64,000 nt of DNA, taken from contig JAXDDX010000003.1 of assembly GCA_034670405.1 (NCBI GenBank), forward strand, positions 3,015,501-3,079,500, in the 5' to 3' direction. Below are positions 1 to 11,990 of this stretch, piece by piece. Both the position numbers and the translations under genes were made by a program. Numbering within the stretch: the first letter of the stretch is position 1; every line of letters starts with the position of its first letter. The notes beneath the pieces were generated by a model. It was not told where the DNA came from. It did not search any database and saw only the letters and a list, made by a program, of their open reading frames with translations. This DNA is from Hoplostethus atlanticus (lineage: Eukaryota > Chordata > Actinopteri > Trachichthyiformes > Trachichthyidae).

Positions 1-1157
1 GACATCACTAAACCTTTACAGTTTTAGTTATTTTTCACAGATTTTTCTACAAATCGTGAAATTTCTGTCAGTTGTTTCTCCGGGGGAATAGTTTATAACT
101 TCTATGTTTTGTCATCTTGTACATGATGTCCTATAAACTAGTGGAGCCGTAGGGGCAGGACCATTTTCTCCAATAATCTGCACTCAACCCAATCATATGC
201 TGTCTTTCACACTGAAACTGTTGGCTGGACTTCCTGTCAATCACTCCAAGGTTCACCAACAAATTGTCTGCCGCAATGCAAGTAAAGTAATTTTACATTT
301 TACCTGTCCAAACCGACTTGAATGGGCACGGGCATCCAGTTTACCAACAATTGGCAGTCATCATCTCATACACCTGGGGTACGCACAAATCAGTTTTCCG
401 CATGTCTCGTGAATCCCACATTTGTTTTAAACACGAAAAATGTACGAAGAATTTAAGAGAAGTTTTGTGAATGAGGCCCATTGTCTTGTAAAAACCATCA
501 GCCAATATTTTCTGGGGCATGACCTTTATGTCTTGGACCTTTTAATTTTTCGGGAATTGACCTTTTACCTAAGCCCAATACCAGACAAGTGTATGGAAGG
601 AAAAGTAGCAGGCTAACGTTAACCCATTAGCTGTGTGCGTTCCCTCCCAAGCCCACATGCTTAGTATCTCTCATTGATTTAATTGCTGGCATAGTAGTTT
701 AGAGGTTTGAAATGACCTGTGGTTAAGGAGGATCTGACCATTACAATCCACAGGTTGCCCGATCAGTCTCAGCTGGGTCGCCTCAACGAGAGTGTATTAC
801 TGCCAAAAGACCCAAAACACACACTGTGGGCTTGCACTGGGTCACTTAGTTGGCAATTACCATCAGCCTGAATAGCCACTGAAGGCCAGCAGACTCAACA
901 TTTCGTCTGTTCTTTACTCTTCCAGGTGGGTCAAAGTCATCAAAGCACTTCCTCCTGTTGCTTTCATAACTCAAAATCTCCCTCTTTGCTAACCACAAGG
1001 TTGATGGTATCACATCACGTGCTTCTTGCACATCAAATCACATTACGTCACATCACGTCACATCCCATCCCATCAAATGCCATGACATTTATTTCAGTAT
1101 TATTTCTGTTTATGTCCCTTCAATTATTAAATTAAAAATTCAATGTGTTTGCATATA

Positions 1158-1160
<3 letters not shown>
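1..1160. other. Intergenic, no gene seen
   Basis: I see no supported gene. The only structure is a short run of CATCACGT-like units around 1014-1075 (alternating CATCAC and CATCCC), probably a degenerate simple repeat. Short open frames here have no recognisable domains. Confidence 0.6.
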
Positions 1161-1207
<47 letters not shown>

Positions 1208-1215
1208 GGGGGGGG
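1161..1215. repeat. (GT)22 microsatellite followed by G11
   Basis: Twenty-two GT units run directly into eleven G residues. Other dinucleotide tracts lie close by at 1414-1446 (CA) and about 1579-1611 (GT), so three arrays fall within 450 bases. Confidence 0.95.
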
Positions 1216-1410
1216 TTACATGTCTGCTTTTATATAACCAGAAGTCAAACTGAATGAGAATATAGAATAACCCTGATGTATTGAATTAGAAAAGCTTATC
1301 ACATCTGTATTTTCGGATATTAGATATCGAGGCAAATGAGAGGCAAATAGTTGAGCGGTCCACACTGGGAGACTATGTTCAGGCTAGAACAGTTTTCTGT
1401 ATTACACAAG

Positions 1411-1448
<38 letters not shown>

Positions 1449-1575
1449 ATGTGAAGTGAAAGGCATGTGACAGCAAAGAAACCTTGAAGACAACCACAAT
1501 ATATTGAATGATATTTCCACACAACAGAGCTCACATATAGGATAATATGTCATTGTCATGATACCATACACGACT

Positions 1576-1614
<39 letters not shown>

Positions 1615-2650
1615 ACAGCACCATCATATTCTCTGTGAGCCAGAAATGCTGACAGAAGCTATGTTTTTACTGCTAGTGTTTGCAACTGGAGTTTAGGGTT
1701 AGAAAAATGCTTCTGATGTTGTATTCTTCCTTTCAACACTTTCAGTATATTGTGCCCTCGCTCAGAAGAGTCAAGTTGTTTATAGTGCTACTTCTGCTAT
1801 TGGGGATCGATGTAATGTGATGCGTAATACTTTATTGATCCCCAAAGACACTTTAGTAGTGTGGATACTTGCTTGAACTTGAGTCCTTCGGTTGAAGAAT
1901 GGTGTGTGCAGTGACTACCTACCTACCTACCTACCACCACTGCCACCCTGTCGCCTTCAAAAAGATAAAACCTCCACACTACACTGCTTTGTGTAAAATG
2001 AATCCAAAAGGAATCAAGTCATTTTAGTACCATTGCAGTAAAAACAGTGAAAGCAATGCCAATAAGTTGTCTCATATCTCAGTTTCCTGTCTCAAGATAT
2101 CCCCCGTCTGCTTCACTCCCTTATTTTAGTTTTCAGAGGCAGTCATCTTTCTCTGTCCTCGCCACTGTCTTTTCTGTTTAACTCGTTTTTTGATGAGCAG
2201 CAGAGCCCTTCAGTATGTGTGTGTGTCTGTCTGTAGCGCATGCTGTGTGAACACATGTACACGCCCTGTTACAGGAGTATGCACAATTCGTCACATTATT
2301 GCACTATGTGCAGAAACGCCTGCATCTGAGAGCACTCCCAGCCACAAAGCAATCAGTCAGAATAAAAGTGGACTCGGTGACTGCTCCCCTCAACAACTCT
2401 TCATCTTTATTTTACCCACTTCTTGCTTTAATATTCACAACAGAAACATTACACCCCTGTCTGCTTGGGGAGTTAGTAATATTTGTTTGCATCTAGCGTG
2501 CGTGTTGCTCTGTGATCTGTCTGTTACGTGTGCTGGAATGGGAACGACGTGCCATAATGGAATTGATTTAGATTGGATGTGTTTCTCGTTCCTTCTGTTT
2601 CACTAAGTTCACACAAGGTGACATAGTTATTTGGAAGTTATTTCTGGGAC
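1216..2650. other. Intergenic with microsatellites and a dispersed repeat piece
   Basis: It contains (CA)n at 1414-1446, (GT)n at 1579-1611 and (CTAC)n near 1917-1936. A stretch of about 65 bases at 1357-1421 resembles 39693-39757. An open frame at 2190-2606 starts beside a GT-rich tract and has no recognisable domain, so I treat it as chance. Confidence 0.55.
1825..1850 (-). repeat. Possible LINE 3' tail remnant
   Basis: The core TACTTTATTGATCCCC matches, from memory, the reverse complement of the GGGGATCAATAAAGTA end found on many fish LINE copies. The same motif appears in the other orientation at 41881-41915. A 9-bp inverted repeat (TTGGGGATC/GATCCCCAA, 1800-1845) overlaps it. It is too short to assign to a subfamily. 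Confidence 0.35.
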
Positions 2651-2977
2651 AGATAGTTTCATAAAGATTTTAGCTTGTAAAATGATATTCACAAATATAT
2701 GGAAAATTGCATATTTTTTTGCATATTTTTAATTTTTCATACATATCATTTACAACTACAAATCTTTTCTATAAATGTTTAAAATTAAAAAATTATTTGT
2801 TCAAAATGTTTTTACATATTTGTGGACATGGATTAATTTGAACATTTTTTAATTACACATTTACGTATTCCAAATAATTTGTGCAAATGTGTTTTTACAT
2901 GTGCGCAACTGTTAAAATACAACTGGAAGTTTCCATATATTTCGTTTTACAAGCTCAAAATCTTTATGACCCTATCT
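2651..2977. mobile_element. Short non-autonomous DNA element (MITE-like)
   Basis: The two ends are imperfect inverted repeats of about 45-50 bases. The left end (2651-2703) reads AGATAGTTTCATAAAGATTT and the complement of the right end (2930-2977) reads AGATAGGGTCATAAAGATTT. Both then continue through GAGCTTGTAAAA-type sequence to ATATATGGA. The 220-bp interior is very AT-rich and has no reading frame. I see no clear target-site duplication, so the superfamily is unassigned. Confidence 0.65.
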
Positions 2978-5900
2978 TGATTCCATACTTGGGAGTAGGC
3001 TTAGGAATTGGATGGTCGCTGGGGAGGATGTAATACAATGAAAACTAGAGAAGATGTTTTGGCACAAAAGGATAACATCAATGGATCAGGACAATGTGGG
3101 TGGTGACTTTGATTCTTGAGGTTAGGCCTGGTTCGACCTGGTATGAGGTCGGTCTCCCCTCTCCTCCCTCCCCCGGATATTCTTCTGTGTCTTCCTCTCT
3201 TCCCTTCTTTTCTCTCTCTCTCTCTCGCTTACTGTTTCCAAATTCATTCTCTTCCCCTCGGGATAGTAGTAGATAGATTATTATGATAAATCTTCAAGGC
3301 CCTCCTAAATATTCCACTCAGTCTCTAATGACACACACACACACACACACACCCACACACCCACACACACAAATGTAAGGGTAACAGTGTAAAAATCCAG
3401 TCTAGTTTGAGATTAGGTACATAATGCATTACCACAGGGCAAGGCCACACAGAACCTATACACAATGCCTGAATGACTCAACAGAACAGGAATTGCATCA
3501 AAACTGTGCAAACAAGAATAACAGAAGTTTCATGTTTCTGTTGGTCATCGGCCTCTATCATATTCTCCCAATCTAACTTCACGCAAACTCTTCTGAGTGA
3601 ATTAGTGTTTTAAGGAAACATCCTTATGCAGTACACCGGACTCGACATCATTCTATCTATTTTTCTGCCTTGTCACTCCTTCTCCCGTCTCGCCTCTTCC
3701 CTCTGGATGATGCTGAGATGTTTTTCACACAGGCTACAGTAACATCTCCCCTGTGTCGCCCACTAACAGATTAGTGTGTGTCAGACCATATGTCTCCACA
3801 CAAGTTCTCCCACAACACCCACCTTGCTAAAAGCTCAAGCTGCACAGTCATGTAGGTTTTGTCATCCTTTTAATAACCGATTCTCTTATGTGAGGTGCAA
3901 TACCTGGTATGCCCCTTTTACTTTTAAGTGCATCCAACTCCCATCCAGCACAAGCACAAGGCCAGAGGAAGAGGGCAGCGGTCACGTGTTCATGTTAGCC
4001 ACAAGCCACATACATAGCTTCATACTCAACAAGCAAGCAGGATATTGAATATAGTATATAGGAGTGCAGAACATTGTGCTTTTAACAATTACAACTCACT
4101 ACATAGCCTGTGTCCAATAGCCTTTATTATCCAATTAGCGATGAACCTACTGTGAGCCACTCAAATTTAGATCACTGCTTTGTTGTATCTGTTTCTAATA
4201 TAATGTGTGGAATACAATTAGGGATGGACAATGGGTTAGCGGTCCTTGATTGTACACTTTTGCATGTCACTGTCTGCCCAATATATATAAGAAAGGGCCT
4301 GGTAGCTGGAGACTGAGGCCTGAAAAATTCCCATAACACCCCCCGATAATGTGTTTTGTTGGAGACGATACCTGGAGGGACACGGTAGAGATTTCAATGT
4401 TGTGATCATTCTCTGCAAATCATTGTTCAAAAGACAGCACACAGCTCAATAATAGAGGCCCTACCCCTGCAGAAACGCTGGATGCGGTGGTCATCTGTTA
4501 AACTCAGCACATTTAAACCATTTCTTGGCCCAACTTGTGTGTGAGATGAAGCTGGGTGACATGGGTATCAGAGGAATAAGGCGAGAGGAGACACTGTGCT
4601 AATCTGCATCAGCACCTTCTGATGAAGGATTTCATATACTGAGATTGCTATGGTTGTTTTTTCAGCATTTACTTAATATTAATGATACTGGTTATTGATT
4701 CAAATTTGTCCTATCCTATTTGACGTCTTTGGTATTTATTAGTATGCAGATTTATTGTTTTACATCAGGAAACCGATGGCAGCAATAAACATACAGAGAT
4801 TCAGGTGCGCAAGGGAAGGAGGGTACAAATGGAATTAAGTCAAAGTCAGAATCTATCATTATGTGAAGGTGGACACGTCTTTATTTACGTAGTCATCATC
4901 TTAAGTGTATCTTGCAGGAGGCTGCATATCTCTGCATGCAACTCATCACTTTAAGTACCAGTATGCAGCACTTAAATCAAGATCTGAATTTAGGTCAGCA
5001 GAGTAAGAAACTTCATTAGACATTGAATACACACACACTATTGCTTTCTCCGCAATAGAATAACATGTAGGTACATTCCTTAACTATTCTGCAAACGCTC
5101 TTACCCAAAGTGACTTAGTGATTTGGCCAAACTAAGCCTCTGTCTGTGTGAGTGAGAGTACATGAATGAGTCTGCTTGCATGTGTGGGTATTAGTTATCT
5201 ATCATTGTACTGTCTGGACTATGAAGAGCCGTTGTGTATGCACTTGCTTTTCTGAAAATTGGTTTCATATATTCTCATGACAGTACTGCTCTTGATATAG
5301 CTCCATAAGCTGTTAGGTATAGGTGAATGTGAACTTGTAGTTGCCTTAATGCAATTTTGGTGAGAATGCTGGAGATGTGGGAATGTAAGAATTTGTGTAA
5401 GAAGGGATCCTCTTCCTTTTCCCCCTGGAGTTGTCCGTTAAGTAATGAAAGTCCAGGGATTGATTCTCTGTTGCCTCAATATCACTTTTCTTAATGTGTA
5501 AATCCCGGTAAATCAGAACTGTGTTCTTCCTTCCCACTTGAATCCATGATTCCTTTAAGGTTTTACCGAGAAGTCACATGAGAGATGTTAGCAAAGTGGA
5601 ATTCCACTTTAGGATACGGTGTCATGTGCTCAAACAGGTACGGAGTGTGTTCTCAAACAGGATATCTTTTTCAAAACCTTCACATTCACATGCTCTCCTT
5701 TGAAAATGGTCTTGATTCTTTCTTTTCTTATTCTTTTTTGTTTTCTTCATTTTATTTTTACTGAAATGCGCAACATGTATATAATATTGTTTTTTTTTAA
5801 CATATAACATTCTATGCTATTTATCATTATTATTATTTTTTTTTTAAGGATTTTGATTTATTATATTATTTAAAATAGCTTAAAGTCTTGTCATGATTTC

Positions 5901-7489
5901 TTTAAAAAAAAAATGCCATTGCAATTTGTAAGGGAGAAAGAGTAGTTGGACTACACCCATTTCCTCCTGGATGGTCCACTTCATGTCGGTAGCAATACCT
6001 CAGTACTACGGAAGACATACTGATTTAAAATGAGCATGAGGTCAGGTGACCTTGAGACTTCTAACAATGCTAGTAATATGTGTTTTTACCTCACTTGAAA
6101 TGGAAAGCAGTCCAATGTTAACACAAGCTCTCATTGGCAAAGAAAACATAAAGGTGATTCAGTCTGTTTTGTAGTATAACTCCAAAGACTTCTGCCAGCG
6201 GTGAGGAATGTGCGTTGCTGTACCCACAGTGAAATTAAAATATAACTGGGTAACAGGACTTGGGGCTTGGTGTAATGGAATGTCATGAAAAATTGATTCA
6301 TATCAAACAGAGCAAGTCAGTAAACAGAATACAAAAAGTGTTTAATCATACACACCCAGTGAACAGATAATTGATTTACAGGATAAACAGGTATTTGCTA
6401 AGAGACTTGTAAACAAGGATTGTTATACACAAGCGTAAATTCATTTTAGACCATGTTTGCAGAGAAGGATGGACTGAGAAAATGTGTTCTTTGTGTTTAC
6501 AGTGTCTCAATCAAACAGATGTGTGTTAGCATGCATGTTAAGTGCGTGCTCATCCACGTGTATGGGCAAGCATGTGACACTGATAATACACAATAATAAA
6601 ACCTTTATGGTCCACCATTGCCAGCTAGTAAACTGTAGTGTTGCTATATATTTTGGGCTTGTAGATGTAGGTAGTGAAACAAATTGTATTATCCAGTCTT
6701 ACTACAAATGGACAGGATAGTTTCAAAGTATATTAACAAACCTAGCCCATAGTCCAATACCAATACGTCCAATACGTTTAAGCCCAGTGGCCCTCCGTAA
6801 TAAAAAGTTTGGCACCCCAGCCTTATAACTTCCTTCGTTGATTTATCTATTCCTTCCTTTCTTCATTCCTTCATTTCCTCATTACTCTTTAATTTCCTCT
6901 CACAATAACCTTTCTCTCAGTTTCTAATCCATCAGTCTCTGTCAGTGTGGGTACATATCAGTGTTGGTTGTGACCAAAACTATGGTTGTGGGAAGATTTA
7001 TATCAGCTCCCAAATTATTTTGGCGAAAGTGGTATCCATAGCTCTTGGCTATGTTCTGTTTCCAAGCGCTTTCCTGTTCCCTGCAATGTAAGGTTAGGCT
7101 GAAAACTGCAAAAAATATCCATTTCGTCATTTAATCAAGTCTTAAAATCGTTTTTTTCAAAGAATAAGTAAATTAATAATAATTAAATAAATGACTTGGT
7201 TTTGCAGTTCAATATTGACAACACTAACTACTGGCTGATTCTGCACAGCCTTGGACAAATCTGACAGAATAAATAATAATAAATCTATAATAATAATAAA
7301 AAAAGATTTTAGCATTTGACATTTTTATCAGAATGATGGTAGCCAGTTTCATGTGTGCAGCCAATTAGTGGATGTGCACTTTGAGAAGTGAATTTGTCTG
7401 TACACTGAAATTATTTCTATGAAATTCAGTTTTATTTTCCATGAGATGGTGCTTAATTTGTGATACAGATACAATGATAGTGTTTTAAG
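2978..7489. other. Intergenic, no gene seen
   Basis: Simple sequence includes (CA)n at about 3330-3372 and a T/A-rich stretch at 5720-5870. Short frames here (for example 3776-4048 and 6484-6720) lack domains, splice context and codon structure. I found nothing else that can be supported. Confidence 0.55.
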
Positions 7490-7672
7490 GAGGAGACTAA
7501 CTTTTTATTTTTTGGGGGGGCAATTAATTTATTAATTTGACAGTGGAGAGAGACAGGAAAGATTGGGAGGGAGAGGGGATGACATGCAACAAAGGTCCTA
7601 ACCTGGATTCAAACCCATGACATTGCGGGTCATGGTATGTGCCTAAACCAACTGAACCACCCAGACAAGATT
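7490..7672 (-). mobile_element. tRNA-derived SINE-like copy
   Basis: Read on the minus strand, the segment starts with a tRNA-like head. It has GGTGGTTCAGTTGG (A-box-like) and GGTTTGAATCC (B-box-like) at tRNA spacing, then a body ending in a purine-rich stretch and a T/A-rich end. This layout matches tRNA-derived SINEs, and similar GACATGCAACAAAGGTCC bodies are familiar from fish genomes. The copy is somewhat degenerate. The boundaries are approximate, since I see no clear target duplication. Confidence 0.6.
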
Positions 7673-8390
7673 AACCTTGTCTAATGTAATTGTTTTTGCT
7701 TCTTTTACAGACAGACAGGCTACTAGGCCTACTGTTGTTTATGCACTTACCATGGACAGCGGTCACCCTCCAAACTTAAGCAAAGAGCGCATGGGGCCAG
7801 GGAAGGGACTCCTGACTGGTCACACCTGATCCCACTTGCACCAGATTGGGGCACCACAGCTGCAGCCAATTCACAGCTCATCATGGCAGCTTGAAAAGGG
7901 GCCAAGACAGAACCGACTGGTCAACACACAGAGAGCCAACACTGCCTTAGCTTGTCTCATGCTCTTTTTTCCCCCCTCGCTGGTCCAATACAGACACAGA
8001 TTGGGATCCTGGAGGGGAGGGGGTGCCTGGACGAGCCGTGACAACCCCAGTGACAAACTGCAGCCACCCTACACCTCCTTTCACCCCCACAATATTGCTC
8101 CTCGTCCCCTTACCTCGACTTGAGCTATTTCCAATAAATCACCCCGTCAGAGGCTGTTCTGTAGTCTGTCTCTGTGTCTTGCCCCACTGGCATCTTCCCC
8201 ATGTCACAACACAAAGACAAATTACTTGGATGTTCGGGATAGTCACAAAGAGATGGTTCATTGATCATTCATTACTATTCATTTGTAGTACTATAATACT
8301 ACTTTGATTATCTTTTACTTGCTATGGGAATAGTCAGGAATAGATTCCAAAGAGATTCAAAATTGTGGTGTTATTTTTCCAGGCTACGTA
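7673..8390. other. Intergenic, no gene seen
   Basis: Two overlapping frames (7836-8123 and 8023-8307) occur here, but neither has a recognisable domain or coding signature. Nothing else is supported. Confidence 0.5.
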
Positions 8391-8679
8391 TTCATCTCAC
8401 TCTGTTCATTCTGTTAATAATGCCATTATTGTTTATAATGTACATATTTAGAGTATTCCCTTCTCTGTTCATACTGTCAATATTGTCCATACTGTATGTA
8501 CTTTAGCATATTCATATCTATCTCTTACTGTTATTTAATATATTTATATTACGACTATACATATGTATATACTCTGCACTTTACTGCTATTTGCACTTCT
8601 GGTTAGATGCCAAACTGCATTTTGTTGTCGCAGTACTTGTACTCTGTGCAATGACACTAAAGTTGACTCTAATCTAATT
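8391..8679 (+). repeat. LINE 3' UTR/tail (L2-like)
   Basis: The end contains CTGCATTTTGTTGTCGCAG, then a CTCTGTGCAATGACACTAAAG-type stretch with TTGACTCTAATCTAAT. This is the familiar end of many fish L2-like retrotransposon copies, with an ATAAAG-like signal altered to CTAAAG and a short terminal repeat (ACTCTAATCT). The upstream part is AT-rich and consistent with a 3' UTR. No open reading frame remains, so it is a 5'-truncated copy. Confidence 0.55.
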
Positions 8680-9584
8680 AGCTTTAAGATTAGCCTGTAT
8701 AATACCCTGTAAAATACAATGCAATCAATCTGAGTGGCAGGAAAAATAAATAAATAAATCCTTGTCCACAAAGGAAAAGTATTAAAACCATTTTTAGACA
8801 TATATCCATTGTGATCAAAGACTTCTTCAACGGGGTAAGTTTTATTGAGTGATGTGGGGCCTTGTAAGTGACCCCTGGATAATTCCTGTCAGTTGAGAAT
8901 ATCTTAGGTGACCGTAGATAATGCCTGTTTGGTCTAGTTAAGTTTCCTCCTCAGTGCCTCCCGCAGTCTGTAGAGAGGCTTCTTCAGGGTCACCTTGTAA
9001 TAAATGACTGAGGCAGAATATCTGTTTCTGTCTCTCCACCTCCCTCCTTCCATCCATGCCACCAATACTGGGACTTCTACAAGGGGATGACCTTTACCTG
9101 CCACACACATTCACACAAAATCTTTGAGGTACTCACACACACACACACACACTCACACTCGCGTGCGCAGTCCCGTCTCTTCTGACTCACCCAGTGCTAC
9201 CCAGGGACAGATTAGCTGTGACACGGTGTTGCCCTGTCACCTCTGACCTTCCAGAGAGTTCTAGGAGAGCAGACCCGTGGCCCGCCACTGAAATCCAATT
9301 ATCCAACCAAGCAGGGAGGCAAGAAAGGAGAGATCGAGGGGACGGTAGCGAGGGAGGGTGGGCGACGAGGAAAAAATGAAACAGAGCTACACTGTGGCTC
9401 TCCATCAAGCTTGTTATGTCTCCCTCCCACCCCCCTTCCCTTGTCCTTTCCTCTCATTTGTTGTCCTGCTTTGTTTTCTTTTGTCATCCATATACATCCC
9501 CTGCCCCACCACTGTGCTATTTTTTTTTCTTGAGCTGTAGTGTTCTTCTTTGTGGTCTTTCTTTTCCCTGACCTTGTCGTTTAT
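8680..9584. other. Intergenic, no gene seen
   Basis: A (CA)n run lies at about 9134-9152 and a pyrimidine-rich stretch at 9420-9540. Frames on both strands at 9187-9540 overlap each other in compositionally biased sequence and are treated as chance. Confidence 0.5.
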
Positions 9585-9860
9585 TAGGGTTCAAACCCCG
9601 AAGGGGTAGAACCCTATTGTTTTTCACCTCGGTTTATTATTCTTTGTAGTCTTATGCCGCATCGCAAATTGCCGCAAATTCTGCTGGGTTCTCCTGAGTG
9701 GAACCGCTCAGCTGCCTCTTCCCATTCTGGGTCAGACTCCGGCTCAAACATGTGGAGAGAGATAAATGCTATTTTGATATCCATTGACAAGAATAATATA
9801 TATTCTGGGTGGCCAGTTTCATATTTCCAGTTGGTATATTTTTATGGTGTTCAGTTTGTA
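9585..9860. repeat. Hairpin-ended interspersed repeat, copy 1
   Basis: It starts with an imperfect hairpin, TAGGGTTC...GAACCCTA around AACCCCGAAGGGG (9585-9617). Sequence shared with the copies at 11654 and 11707 follows: ATTGTTTT(T/C)CACCT, then CTTATGCCGC and TCGCAAATTGCCG. The element type is common in fish, but I cannot name its class with certainty. It ends near four tandem 11-bp units (GTAGAGAAGAC-like) at 9857-9901. Confidence 0.6.
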
Positions 9861-9901
9861 GAGAAGACGTAGAGAAGACTTAGAGAAGACGTAGAGAAGA
9901 C
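9857..9901. repeat. 11-bp tandem repeat, about 4 copies
   Basis: Four consecutive units of G/TTAGAGAAGAC. The third unit differs by one base. Confidence 0.8.
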
Positions 9902-10166
9902 GGTAACCAAGGTTAAAATGATTATTATATGCCTATTCCAGTTTACCTTACGTTTTGGCTAAGTTTTGACTGACCTGAAGGCCCAGCTCTAATAGTCACG
10001 GTTCAACATTTTTAGTAAACTAACAACAAAAGGAGGCAAAACAAATCAGAATACAACTGGGTGTCTGTGGCCCATCAAGAGATGATGTTTATATGACATT
10101 TATCTGAAAAATCTCTCTAGCCACGTCTTCACTGGTGATGAACTAACTCTCTTTTTGTTCTTTTAG

Positions 10167-10819
10167 TCTGGTACGTTGAACGTCCCGTGGTGACCATCCA
10201 TGTACAGATCATAATTGATAATGAGGTAGAAGATGAATCTCCCGAGGTGGCCGATGAAGAGAACCCTCCATCAAACTCATCCTCAGAGTCAACATCAATA
10301 GAGGAGGAGAAGGAGGAGGAGGAGAAACAGATAGTGGAGAAACATCTGACCCCACCTGACATCATATTACCATCTTACAGTGAGGAGGAGGAGGAGGAAC
10401 AGATAGTGGAGAAACATCTGACCCCACCTGACATCATATTATCATCTTACAGTGAGGAGGAGGAGGAGGAGGAGGAGGAGGAGGAGGAGATAGTGGAAAA
10501 ACGTCTGACCCCACCTGACCTCATCTTACCATCTTACAGTGAGGAGGAGGAAGATGTGCTGTGGGCTGTTGCTCCATCACGTTGCCATCATACCATCTTC
10601 ACCTCTTCACCTCTCTACCTCAACTATGATGCTGATGATGAAGATGAGGATGAGGAGCCAGCTCCCCTAGAGTCTGATCTGGACTCTGACATGGAGTCAT
10701 ACAACCCTGTTGTGAGCTGGAAGTCCCCCAGTCCCATGGCTGGACCCAGCAGAGGCATCTGCTCTGGACTGGCCAGAGTCTGTGGAGTAGGGAGGAAGAG
10801 GAGGAGGAGGAAGAAATAG
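10167..10819 (+). CDS. Acidic internally repetitive protein, terminal-exon fragment
   Basis: The frame opens directly after a strong splice acceptor (pyrimidine-rich tract plus TTTTAG ending at 10166) and reads WYVERPVVTIHVQ at its start, so I treat it as an internal or last exon, not as starting with a methionine. An acidic Ser/Glu region follows, then three units of about 72-85 bp coding IVEKxLTPPDxILPSYSEEEE. After these come DVLWAVAPSRCHHTIF, a DADDEDEDEE acidic run and a W/S/P-rich segment ending in GICSGLARV. The frame ends in a short RRRRK run that is an out-of-frame reading of a poly-Glu codon tract, because about 10 bases present in the later repeat near 11113-11125 are missing here. 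I do not recognise the family. The strong codon-level repetition and the splice acceptor argue that it was coding. The present copy looks frameshifted and may be a pseudogene or contain assembly errors. Confidence 0.5.
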
Positions 10820-11385
10820 TGGAGAAATGTCTGACCCCACCTGACCTCATCTTACCATCTTACAGTGAGGAGGAGGAGGAGAAAGATGTGCTGTGGGCTG
10901 TTGCTCCATCACGTTGCCATCATACCATCTTCAACTCTTCACATCTCTACCTCAACTATGATGCTGATGATGAAGATGAGGATGAGGAGCCAGCTCCCCT
11001 AGAGTCTGGACTCTGACATGGAGTCATACAACCCTGGTGTGAGCTGGAAGTCCCCCAGTCCCATGGCTGGACTCAGCAGAGGCATCTGCTCTGGACTGGC
11101 CACAGTCTATGGAAAGACGAGCAGGGAGGAAGAGGAGGACGAGGAGGTGAGGCCCTACTGCTCCAATACTGGACCCAAAAAGAGGCCTAGAGTCTCTGAT
11201 CTGGACTCTGACATGGAGTCATACAACCCTGCTGTGAGCTGGAAATCCCCCAGTCCCATAGCTGGACTCAGCAGAGGCATCTGCTCTGGACTGGCCAGAG
11301 TCTATAGGAGGAGGAGGAGGAGGAGGAGGAGGTGGAGGAGGACTTCTCTAAGAGACACTGCTCCATGTCTGACTACATATTCTGA
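10820..11385 (+). pseudogene. Duplicated continuation of the acidic repeat exon, frameshifted
   Basis: This stretch repeats the upstream exon: the IVEK/LTPPDLILPSYS unit, DVLWAVAPSRCHHTIF, the acidic run and the MESYNP...GICSGLA segment, the last appearing twice more (from 11018 and from 11216). Relative to copy 1, five bases are missing near 11003-11008 (TCTGGACTC against TCTGATCTGGACTC), which creates an early stop. A GA-rich codon run near 11305-11340 is then read either as Arg or as Glu depending on frame. In the Glu frame the sequence ends EEDFSKRHCSMSDYIF at a stop at 11383-11385, which looks like the authentic C-terminus. A different frame runs to 11410. Function is unknown; the frameshifts suggest decay, or unit-number slippage in repetitive coding DNA. 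Confidence 0.5.
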
Positions 11386-11653
11386 ATTGGACTTTATATT
11401 TAACTGTTGATTCATTTCCATTATCTATTTGATGTTTTGTGTTCCATTTGATTTGATGTTTTTAATGTTTGTTATTTATAGTAAATTAATGAAAACTCAA
11501 GTTGCTTGTTGTGTGACATTGATTCATAAAATGATTGAACATTGAGATGAGTGTGCTTGACAAACCTATCCATCACCAATATGCTGCTGGAAGAGGTGAT
11601 ACTTTATGAGACCAAATTGCAAAAGCTATTATTTCTTGCACTACTTGTATATT

Positions 11654-11990
11654 TAGGGTTCAAACCCCGAAGGGCTAGAACCCTATTGCTTTTCACCTCG
11701 GTTTATTAGGGTTCAAACCCCGAAGGGATAGAACCCTATTGTTTTCCACCTATTATTTGTTGTCTTATGCCGCGTCGCAAATTGCCGTGAGCTGGAATGA
11801 GGTAAAACCATGAAACTTGGCCCAATAACTGGAAATTATGTGCAAATGCTTCCCAAGAAACATGAGCCCCATCGGCCAGATGGTGGCGCTGTAATTCAGG
11901 CCCAAAAACGCAATTTTGCTTACTTAAACATAAAGTTAAGTGCATATATTTGTTTGTGGAATGTATCTTCTTCTATCACTCTGCATGCAG
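11654..11990. repeat. Hairpin-ended interspersed repeat, two tandem starts
   Basis: Two starts of the same repeat lie in tandem, with hairpin heads at 11654-11686 and 11707-11739. Only the second continues into the body, with CTTATGCCGCGTCGCAAATT and a typical GGTGGCGCTGTAATTCAGG stretch. With the copy at 9585 in the same orientation, these bracket the acidic exon. Confidence 0.6.

Noticed and set aside
2190-2606. 138-codon plus-strand frame
   Set aside because: It starts in GT-rich sequence, with no domain, splice signals or codon bias, and is probably chance.
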